From Hofstenia miamia (taxonomy: Eukaryota > Xenacoelomorpha > Acoela), in the NCBI GenBank assembly GCA_004352715.1, contig SCFE01000090.1, positions 62,001 through 126,000 on the forward strand: a DNA stretch of 64,000 nucleotides. Direction: 5' to 3'. The first letter of the stretch is position 1. Each line of letters starts with the position of its first letter. This document shows positions 24,088-35,800 of the stretch, one piece after another. The notes beneath the pieces are model-generated. The model ran no database searches and was not told the origin of the DNA. It saw nothing but the letters and a program-made list of their open reading frames with translations. The position numbers and the translations under genes are program-made.

Positions 24088-27000
24088 CTTGTAGGTCATA
24101 AATTTCAAATTAGATTTATAAGTCTAAGGTTCATTCACTGATGAACATTTTATTGTATTATGATCAATATGAAAAATCGTCATAGAATTCAACTTTGCAG
24201 GCATCAAAATGTCTAGTAGACTGCGAGGCTAATTTATATAGTCATTTTTTATAGTTGTGAATATTTAGAGGTCCTTTTGCTAAAGGTGATTGTAACGATG
24301 AGGAATTTGATATTTCCAAGTCGGAAGACATTCAACACATGACCTTGTTCTCTGCTAGGAAATACCTGGAATCTTTTTGCAACTATTTGAATCTCACTGA
24401 TTTGTCTGAAGTAATTCCTAAGCTAAGAATCCTCAGTGAGAAGAATAATAAATACCTCAAATTGAAAAAGGTAGTTGTTGTTTGAAACTAATCATGGATT
24501 AGTAAACAAGTTACTTTCGATTTAATTATGTGTAAACCAGTATATTATTTTTAATGTATCAGTATTATTTTCAATCTCATGTTTCATTTGGCCTATTATT
24601 TCACTTATATCATCAATATTGATTGGTCATCAAATTATAATGGCTTTTCTTATTTTAGAATCGATCCTTTCCAGTGCGGTTTTCGGAAAATGTATATAAT
24701 GGCTAGATTTTGCATTGATGTTTAGAATCTCAAAGAAAAATAATAAATTTTCGATTATGTTCTCATTATGTCTGTAGAACTTTCGGAAATCTTTGACAAA
24801 ATTAAGCATACCCATGTTTTTAGTTTTCTTAGAAGTTATGTTGAAAATGACCCACACATGTTCAAATCTTGACTCTTATCCACAAGTATAGTTTGGTTTT
24901 TGTGCGGAAACTACAGTTATAGTTGTTTCTGTATTTATAATTTACTACTTTTTTTCGCCTCCTTAAAATTTTTTATTCTAATTTTATATTCCAGACCTAC
25001 TAAATTAGGAATGTAAAATTTTCAGTAGCTTATGGGGTTTTTCGTTTAGAATGTTTGCATTCCTTTTCGAGTAGAATGGGAACTGAAATTTTGATATACT
25101 ATTCTCAGAAGCTACAATTCAATCACCTTAAATAGTTTGCACAACAAAATTAATCTTAACCCTATTTCCACTACCAGTGGCGCAGCCACAGTGTGTGACA
25201 GAAGATAACAATGGTGCGAAATAACGTTATGCTTTCAATATAAAAAGTGAATTTGGTGGTGGAAGCATAATGTTTTCTTTAGTCACCACTAGAAACAGCC
25301 GTAGTTAAGCTGAAGGTTATGAAGATTTGTTTTATTCTGATATTGTATTTGTATCAGGTTATTTTTTGGAGCATCCGACGATTCAATTGATTTATCCTAC
25401 TATTGATTGCTTCAAAAAACTACGACAAATCCTTGGTGAGCTCTCACCCTTGGATGTGCGCTGCTTCAAATATTCAAAGCGAATATGACCAGAAGCAAAA
25501 GCAGGGAGACACTAGGCCTATAACCTGATTTTAGTTCATGCAAGAAGCAAGAGAGCTTAGTCAATGGACAAGAGCACTAAATTACTATGACATGGGTTAC
25601 AGGCAGAAAATATGTACACTGTAGGGACACCTGTAAAAAAGAAAGTTAAGAAAAAGTTATGTATTTGGAGCTATAGCGTGTTTAAAATTAAACTTTTATT
25701 TCATTACGATGCAATTTTATGTAGAAAAATTGTTGCTGCATTTATTTTTCTGTTATTCATTTTTTTCAAACAAGGAAGAACGGTAGAAATTTGCCAGCAA
25801 GTATTCTTAGCTGAAGGACAGGAATAGAGAGTGTGCTTATGAAGGAGGAGGACGTATTAAAAAATGACGAAATAGGATATGGCTGACCAACTCAAGGCGG
25901 CCATGGCATCGTAGCCCCCTTGGCTGTGCCACTGCCCACTAGTATTACTTTTACACAACAAATCGATTTGTCCGCATTTTGAACAACTTTTTCCAAGCCT
26001 GTTAGGAAATATTGAAAGCGTTTTACATGGACACATCTGTGTGGTATGGCTCGCTCATGCATTAATGAAGATAAGTGCGAAAGCGTATTCTTATGCCTGA
26101 ATTACTTGTAAGTAAGATTTTTTTCAATGAGACACCGATTTTTGTAAAAATATTCAAATTCTTTCCATTCCTAGTGTTCATCAGCCAAAGCACCTTCTTC
26201 TGGAATTTCTCGTTTATAGTTAACTTAGCGTACTTCAATTGGTGTGCTATGAGCTATGCAGCATTCATTTTTTGATGCAATTGTTAAAACTGTATGTATT
26301 TACATGCTTACAGGGCCTTACTAAAAAGTATGCCCTGATGTTTATTATTTTCTGTTAATAAGTCTATAATGCTTCACGTCTATTAATTTATTTTGTGCGT
26401 AAACATGTGGACTACGCGTAAAACTTCAAAATGGCATTTTAGCTATGGTGCTCATAATATACCAGGGTTCACATCAAAAATGAGAAGGAAAAGTATTTTA
26501 AGTAAATTGAATAATTAACCAATGCATTGCGCGTAAATGAATTTGGTTTAATTAAATAAATAAACGACAATATTGATAGAGAGTAGATAAGGGAACAACT
26601 TAATGTTGTTTTTACCGCCTTTAAACAATTTTTTTTAAATACAATGCGTGTTATTGTAGTTCGGTTGACGAATATTTGATGAATGATGGAAAATTTCAAA
26701 ATTATTTTGATTTTAATAATTTAAATTTGCCTGATAGGAGGTTTGATGACTGTCTAAAGGCGTGTTTGACGCGGTGGTATACTGTCAAACATTCGGCAAA
26801 CATTTTGTTTGCAGATATTAGTCGTACTAATTTGATAGTATATCACCCCCCTTTACACTGTGCGCACACATCAGGGCAGTGGCGGATACAGAAATATTTT
26901 TTAGAGAGGGCCCAAAGCAAGATAAAATGCTAAGTGCATAATTCGGTACTACGGCTGGTTAAAAAGTATTGAATTGAATTTTTAATTTCAAATTTTTACG

Positions 27001-29516
27001 TGAACTTCATTTACTTCTCCAAAAATGCAAATATACAATTTGAGCAACTTCTCAGGACCCAATAGAATGTTTTTATAAATTTTAATTTTTCACTGTTTTA
27101 GCCCAAAGTAGTAATATTGATATTAGACAATTGCGTGAAATTGTATTAAATTTTTCAACAAAATATGATTATTTTTAGACACAACGATATTTTTGTGTAA
27201 TATTATTCACAAAAATATGCACTAAATTGAATTCATGTTTTTCAAATTATAGGATTTCATTTTGCACTACAAATTAGACATTTTTGGTGTATATTGATTG
27301 ATATGGGATTAAGTAAAGTACGAAATATTTACGTAAAATTATGAATGTGTGCAAAAATCTTGCTAAAATCAGTGAAATTTTAAAATTACGAAAAATTGTG
27401 CTGGGTTTTGAGAAGTCACATAAGTGTTTCTTGTAATTTTGGAGAAGGTGAATGTTGGTGATGTCCGCTCATATTATTGAATTTGAATATAAAAATTTGA
27501 TGCGCCCTATTGGGTATAAAATAATTTGGTTTGTAATTTTTTGCACCAATTTAACGAACTATTCTTATTTCAGAGAGGTCCGGGCACCCTCGGCTCTTCG
27601 TCTGTATCAGCTCCTGCTTCAGGGAGATGTCGCTTAAGAAATTTATTGATTTTATTTTATCATACGCGCAACATCTACATCGCGAACCCACAATTTTTGA
27701 TCATTGTTATTGTTGCAGCAATTTTCAAAGACCGATCACATACTTGGGAGATGATCTCAAGTTTAATTATATCTATTTACGTTCAATGTCTCCCTGATAT
27801 GTCCCTAACTGACTGTGTTTAATCAGCGTAGGTGACTACATGTCATAGCTTTTAAATCAAAGATTATAATAGTGGTTTAAAATATTATGTAGTTAATTTT
27901 TTCACATAGAAAAACGAATTTTTCGGGAATAGTGGAAATACAAAATTACCCAGTGGGAATTCGGGAAAGCTTTGTGAAATTTGGGATAAATATTCGTAAC
28001 TTCTTCATCAATTCTAACTGACGTTCTTTAGTTTTGTGACAATGTCATGGATATTACTGATTCGACTGGTGTTCCCAACAACATGACATTTGGAAACAAA
28101 CGAGGCCAAAAATCATATAGTCAGTCACTCGACACTTTGCAAGTTTGGGTTGATCAAATGCTTCAAATTAAGGTAATATTACTGCTATTTCACTAAAAAT
28201 AAAATTTGGAATAATGATTTTTTATTTAGCAATTGTATCGTTCAATCAATAAATTGATTGCAACTTTCTTACCGAATCAGAAGATTTTGCCTCCTACTGA
28301 TGATGTAACTGTTGTTGATCTCAAAAATTATGTTGACGGTTTTACTCGTGAAAATCAAAGTGAACTGGTGAGATATTCTTTACTACTTGGTAGTTGTCAA
28401 TTGTAGTGTAAAGCCTACCAGTATTAAACATTTAGCAAATTGAACAATATAAGTACATATATGTGTCAGGGAATACGCTATTTAATGAGCAGCAATATTT
28501 TATCCAAATGTTAGTTCCGACATGGCGCACCAAATTCCGGGGCTTTATGTATTGATGTTCGGTGTGCACATATTGAAGGTGTTTAAGGTGACCAAAATGT
28601 ATAAATCCATTTGTTAACTAATTTTTCTTCATTTTGTAAAATTATCAATTATTTTGGGTTAAATTCAAATGCTCCAAAAACTTATTTGAAAATCTAAACA
28701 TTTTTATGTTTGAATTGGCATAATTCCCCAACTTTAAATTGCTCTAAGTTGGTAAGGAATAGAGATAGTTAATACATTTTTGCTGATTCAGAAAATTTCT
28801 TAAAAACAAAAAATTTTCACATCTAGCTTAAATTTCACATTCAATTTTTATCAATAGCCACCCCTAGGCCTACTGCTGTTTTCTCGATATCTTTACAATT
28901 CAACTCCCAAAATTCAATCAAAATTTTCTATTTGTGTCATTTTCTTAATTATGATAATTTTATGTTTGAGGAGAACCGAATTCTACTGCAAATGATTCGT
29001 AACATAAGCACAAAGTGGAAGCTTAGCTTATGACCAGAAAATGAATTTGCAGTTAATTTCCCCTTTTCTATCTGCAAATATAATTTGTTTAACATATTAA
29101 AGATATATCAGAGCATGTATCCAAAAGAAAAGTTAGTGTGGAATTGGTGATTGATCCCTTAAATTCACTTTTTTACTTTTGAGAAGGATTGTTTTCTTAC
29201 ATGTCCTCGTCCACTATATTTATCACATAAAAATTAGTCATATTACGTACAGTTGTTTGTTTTCAGCATTTACATTAAATTCGCTACTAATGTCATTATT
29301 GGTAGAATCAACTTCTTGAATATGTTGATCCATTACACCAAAAGGCGCCTATCAAATAAAAGATATTTGTTATACATTCATTAAGAAAATTCCTTTCGTT
29401 CTACATCGTGTAAAAGTTGTTGTGAAATGGGCAAATTTTTAATAATTTTATGGATAATCCGTTTGTAACAGTTTGCCGCCTCAATAAGCAGATAATAAAC
29501 TACTTTTTCAACAAAT

Positions 29517-29553
<37 letters not shown>

Positions 29554-32500
29554 GTCGTTTGTACCATACTAATGGTGAAACATCATTACAAACGACGAAT
29601 TCTGAAAAAAATGACTGTTACAAACGACGAATCGCCTTTTTGGGGTTTAAAATTGAGGAGAATGCAAAATTTTCGAATTTTTTCAGTTAGTGTATTTAAG
29701 TACCCTCTCAACAATATATCCTACTTAATTAATGGGTCTAAAAATTTATAATGAAAAAAAANNNNNNNNNNNNNNNNNNNNNNNNNNNNNNNNNNNNNNN
29801 NNNNNNNNNNNNNNNNNNNNNNNNNNNNNNNNNNNNNNNNNNNNNNNNNNNNNNNNNNNNNNNNNNNNNNNNNNNNNNNNNNNNNNNNNNNNNNNNNNNN
29901 NNNNNNNNNNNNNNNNNNNNNNNNNNNNNNNNNNNNNNNNNNNNNNNNNNNNNNNNNNNNNNNNNNNNNNNNNNNNNNNNNNNNNNNNNNNNNNNNNNNN
30001 NNNNNNNNNNNNNNNNNNNNNNNNNNNNNNNNNNNNNNNNNNNNNNNNNNNNNNNNNNNNNNNNNNNNNNNNNNNNNNNNNNNNNNNNNNNNNNNNNNNN
30101 NNNNNNNNNNNNNNNNNNNNNNNNNNNNNNNNNNNNNNNNNNNNNNNNNNNNNNNNNNNNNNNNNNNNNNNNNNNNNNNNNNNNNNNNNNNNNNNNNNNN
30201 NNNNNNNNNNNNNNNNNNNNNNNNNNNNNNNNNNNNNNNNNNNNNNNNNNNNNNNNNNNNNNNNNNNNNNNNNNNNNNNNNNNNNNNNNNNNNNNNNNNN
30301 NNNNNNNNNNNNNNNNNNNNNNNNNNNNNNNNNNNNNNNNNNNNNNNNNNNNNNNNNNNNNNNNNNNNNNNNNNNNNNNNNNNNNNNNNNNNNNNNNNNN
30401 NNNNNNNNNNNNNNNNNNNNNNNNNNNNNNNNNNNNNNNNNNNNNNNNNNNNNNNNNNNNNNNNNNNNNNNNNNNNNNNNNNNNNNNNNNNNNNNNNNNN
30501 NNNNNNNNNNNNNNNNNNNNNNNNNNNNNNNNNNNNNNNNNNNNNNNNNNNNNNNNNNNNNNNNNNNNNNNNNNNNNNNTATATATATATATATATATAT
30601 ATATATACCGCGCGTCAAAAAAATGGCCTAAATGTTTGAACATAGATTTCTCACGATACAATGAAAAAATGTGGCTAGTTTGTTCTATGCAGACTCCAAT
30701 ATAGATGTACAACAGAAGTTTTGATGTGCGGGAAAATTCAATTATATTGTAAACAAGTAAAACGCGGTAAGTTATTGAATGTGACACTTTATTTTTAAAT
30801 GATATCAATGCAACACAAGCGTGAAAAGCTACAATTGCATGTCAACCTCGGCGAAACTGACAAAGAAGTTTTGGAAAAAACAGGAATGCCCCTGCGTACC
30901 TTAAACAGAAATATGGTCATACTGCGCGGAGGAGGAACCCTGGAAAGACAATCTGCAAGTGGCAGACCCAGGAAGATTTTTGAGAATGACCAGAAATCGC
31001 TCGTTGCTGTGGCAATCATAAATCCCTCAGCCTCTGCAAAAGACATTAAAAGAAATTACTAGATCATCGCTCAGTGTTTGTATCAGAAAGAACCATACAG
31101 AGACGGTTGAGGGCCGCAGGCTACAAGAAGAAACAACCAAGAAGAAATCCTGATTTGACAACTTAGCATATGAAGAAAATTCTACAATTTTGCAAACAAA
31201 TGCAAGGTTTCCACTGGGAAAATGTGTTCATCACAGATGAGTGTTTATTTTACTTACATCAGAACACTATAAAATTGTGGTGTACGCCTGGCAATGTAGT
31301 GGGTAAAAAGATGGCCAAATTTTCACCTCATGTCATGGTTTTGGGTGCTCTATCCACCCAAGGATTCTACATGACATTTGTTAGAGGCAATGTTCATTAA
31401 ACTTGTATTTAGCTTACTAAATGCTACAAATTTACAGAACTTAAAACATTTCTCTAACATTAAGCTTTGTTTTTTCAAAATCTGTAGGTAATTCTTTACA
31501 GCCCTCAATAAGAGAATCGTTCAATTTTTCATTGTTGAAATAATAGTAGTGAGCTATGCTTTCACTCGCTTTGGACTTTTGTACAGTAACCATTAATTTG
31601 ACGTATCCCACTTGCCAGTGAGTATCACCCTCAGATTTAGTCTTGCACAAATAAGCCGCTTCTATTAAACCATAATTATAATTCTCATCATCAAAGAGAT
31701 CTATTTCTCCTTCCTTAAATTTCTTCCCATCAGTATTTGACAGGTTAAATCCAAGTTCGTCACCTCGAAAAAATTTATAGTGAATGTCTATCTGACCTTT
31801 CATTCTTATCAAATTTGGCCCTTTAGTCTTAATAATTGTACTGTATGTTACTCTTTGTTTTGAAGAAACTTCACAAATAACAATACAACTAACATGTGAG
31901 GATCGCGATCAAACATGTCATCTTGATAAATATTTTCTAAATTTTTGATATATATATAAATATTCTAGAGGACTTCCTGCCATATGCTAATACAGTTTTT
32001 CCAAATGGATGGGTGCTCCAGCAAGATGGTGCGCGAGCGCATACTTCACGAAAGTCAACAATGTGGATGTCAGACAATCACATTCAAAAAGATTCAATGG
32101 CCACCAAATAGTCCTGATCTCTCACCTATTGAAAATTTGTGGTCCATTATCAAAACAGTTATTGAAAAAGACTCTCCATCGGATCTGACAGAATTGAAAG
32201 TTTTGTTAGAACGAACTACTGGCAATGTTTCTCAGGAGACAGAAGAAAATTTGATGAAATCCTTCCCACGAAGTTTATCCCTCTGTATTGCTGCACAAGG
32301 AGGTCCAATTTCTTACTGAAGTAAAGTTGAGTCACCTTTATAATAATAGTGCTTTATTGTGAAGTTCATCAGATATTTGAATTATATAATTCTAGTTTTG
32401 GCCATTTTTTTATCGCGTGGTATATATATATATATATATATATATATANNNNNNNNNNNNNNNNNNNNNNNNNNNNNNNNNNNNNNNNNNNNNNNNNNNN

Positions 32501-32828
32501 NNNNNNNNNNNNNNNNNNNNNNNNNNNNNNNNNNNNNNNNNNNNNNNNNNNNNNNNNNNNNNNNNNNNNNNNNNNNNNNNNNNNNNNNNNNNNNNNNNNN
32601 NNNNNNNNNNNNNNNNNNNNNNNNNNNNNNNNNNNNNNNNNNNNNNNNNNNNNNNNNNNNNNNNNNNNNNNNNNNNNNNNNNNNNNNNNNNNNNNNNNNN
32701 NNNNNNNNNNNNNNNNNNNNNNNNNNNNNNNNNNNNNNNNNNNNNNNNNNNNNNNNNNNNNNNNNNNNNNNNNNNNNNNTATCGTGAGAAATCTATGTTC
32801 AAACATTTAGGCCATTTTTTTGACGCGC

Positions 32829-32868
<40 letters not shown>

Positions 32869-35800
32869 AACCGTCACCTGATATCCAATTTCTTTTAAAA
32901 TTGCATTAAGGTGGCCTGCTAGTCGTTGTGAACGAATATTACATTCGGATATTTTTTTATTTATTAAAAGAAAATAGGCATTCATTTTGTTTTGGCATTA
33001 TTTTTGGGATAGTTTCAAAATACTTTTTATGTATTCTATGTATGCTTATTTTGTTTAAAAAATTGTAAATATATCCTTCATTTAGAATGATATGTACGTG
33101 AGTATTTACATGCATGCGCTTTGCTTGAGCCGCACAATCTGTGTTACTGCTTTAGTTTATCGTGGCAGGCTGCTTGATATTAGGAGTGATTGAATTTAGG
33201 GAGGGACTATTGCACATTCTGATGTAAAATCATTGCGTGACATTGTTCGGCATTTTCAAAACTTATTTGAGGTAGAGACTATTGCTGGTGTTTATCCGAG
33301 AATGAACGATGTTTATGCCCGAGTTGGAGAGGCCAATAATATTCTTAGTGCAATTAAGGACATGCTTGGATTGGGTAAGTAGTTTTAAGTTAAAATTCAA
33401 ATAGAATCTAATAGAGCCCAATTCTTATACCGCAATGCATCACATTAAATATTGCGTTGAACAAATAGTAGATTTCATTTTTATACTATTATTTAAGTGT
33501 CCTTCTAGATAATCGTGCATCTGCTAAAACTGTGATTGGGGCTGTTGAAGCAGTATGCAGGCAGCTCAACACTAAAACTTACGATCAACTGAAACTCATG
33601 CTCAGTGTTGATGACTTAGAAAGGTTAGTTTTAACATTCCTCATTACTTTGCTAAATTGTTTTCCTTCTTTTTTAGTTTGTCTTTCATTAACATGTTAAA
33701 TGAAGGTCTCAATATTGTTCATTAATAGTGCATAGAATGACCAAACGTCCATCAAACTAAATTTTAAAGTGTAAAGAAAGCATGTGACGCAACAAAACCG
33801 TTTGAGAAATTTGCTAAAACAGTCATTGCTTGCATTGAGTACATTAGCCCCTTCTTCGGAATATATGCAGTGTTCGTGAGTTAAGTTTTCAAAGAATTTG
33901 AGAGCAAAGAATTTTTTAAGCACAAAATTAATTTTTTATGGCTAACTACACCAATTATGCAAAGCAGGTACTGCCTTTTAAAATAAAGTTGTTAAGCGAA
34001 ATAATTATTTTCAGGAGATATTTTAATAATTAATTTCAATTTTATTTTTTTCATATCAAAATTTGATTTCATAATTAGTTGAATGTGTTAAATCTAAATT
34101 TTGAAAAGTTGAAAGACAAATCAAAATATCATCAGCATATTTCAAAAAAGATCAATTTGTAATGTTTAAAGTTTCGATATTCAACACGTCAATGCATACA
34201 TTAAGCAGAAGTTTACCACAAACAGAACCTTGAGGAAGATCTTTGTTCATCTTTTCTATATCTGAAAGTATCACATAGACTCGGACATCATTTGGAAACC
34301 TAACGGCTATGAATTATTTCGTTGTGACAGGGATCTAAATCTTGCCAATAAATCTAAAGGATGTGGAGTGATGTTGTTAATTCCAAAACACTTTAAGCCA
34401 AGAAATTGACCCGATTTAAAATTGATGAGAAATTTTGAGAGTCTGTGGATCGAATTATGCATTCCGCAAAAAAAACATGAAAAAAAGCATTCATCAACTA
34501 ATTAATATCTCTTACTGTCCCAGTAAAAATCAGATTAACGAATTTATTACAGAAATTGAAAACGAATTAAAATGTTCTCTAAACGAAAACAAGCCATTAA
34601 TAGTAATGGGCGACTGGAATATCAACTATCTGAAGAATGCTGAAAAAGATAAATTAAATTATTTACTAGATGCTGTTGATCTTAACACAATTAATTCCAA
34701 TATACCGACAAGACTGAATAACAANNNNNNNNNNNNNNNNNNNNNNNNNNNNNNNNNNNNNNNNNNNNNNNNNNNNNNNNNNNNNNNNNNNNNNNNNNNN
34801 NNNNNNNNNNNNNNNNNNNNNNNNNNNNNNNNNNNNNNNNNNNNNNNNNNNNNNNNNNNNNNNNNNNNNNNNNNNNNNNNNNNNNNNNNNNNNNNNNNNN
34901 NNNNNNNNNNNNNNNNNNNNNNNNNNNNNNNNNNNNNNNNNNNNNNNNNNNNNNNNNNNNNNNNNNNNNNNNNNNNNNNNNNNNNNNNNNNNNNNNNNNN
35001 NNNNNNNNNNNNNNNNNNNNNNNNNNNNNNNNNNNNNNNNNNNNNNNNNNNNNNNNNNNNNNNNNNNNNNNNNNNNNNNNNNNNNNNNNNNNNNNNNNNN
35101 NNNNNNNNNNNNNNNNNNNNNNNNNNNNNNNNNNNNNNNCGCGCTCTTCCTGGTTAACTCCCAATCTAAAAAAACTTGTTAAATGCAAAAATCGGGCTTA
35201 CAAAACCTACATACAAATTAAAACTGTTGACAACTACAGGCTATATATAATTGCAAGGAATAAATCAAATATTGAACTAAGAGCAGCACAAAACCGCTAC
35301 ATGAAATCACTATTTAGTAGAATAAATGACCCTAAACGAAAATGGGACTTTATCAACAACGCACTGAATAGGAATAAAGGTCGTGTTCAACAATTTCATC
35401 TTATTGAAAATACTAATGGAGCAATATTAACCAAACCCAAAGATATTGCTAATGAATTCAATGATCAATTCATTAACCTAGGCAAATATCTGGGACCTTC
35501 GTTACCCTTTATACCTGAAAAAATCTAGATACAAAGTTCCCCAAAATTCTTTTTCATTCAGATTTGTGATCGGATATGAAGTTTTTAAAGTTATAGCTAA
35601 GCTAAAGGCCAATAAATCAAGCGGACCTTCCGAAATATCGGCATGGTGTATTAAAGAGTGTGCAAAATTCATCGTTAGTCCTTTACTGCATAAAACTAAA
35701 TACGTTTCCATCAATATTAAAATTAGCTAATGTTACTCCCATATATAAAAAAGATAACTCTTTAAGATGTTGCAATTACCGGCCCATATCAATTATCCCG

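Larger units (their letters stand above)
30608..32420 (+). mobile_element. Tc1-like transposon, interrupted
   Basis: Terminal repeats CCGCGCGTCAAAAAAATGGC (left) and, read inward from the right, CCACGCGATAAAAAAATGGC. TA microsatellites lie on both sides, the Tc1 target. The transposase is on the plus strand, in pieces. A segment of about 550 bp with an antisense ORF splits it near 31,400-31,945. CEP70 intron 12. Confidence 0.8.

Noticed and set aside
27526-27822. 98-codon ORF in CEP70 intron 10
   Set aside because: Begins inside a hAT-like terminus and has no recognisable domain.
30580-30704. ORFs reading repeated Tyr-Ile near TA tracts
   Set aside because: They are translations of TA microsatellites and N runs, not genes.
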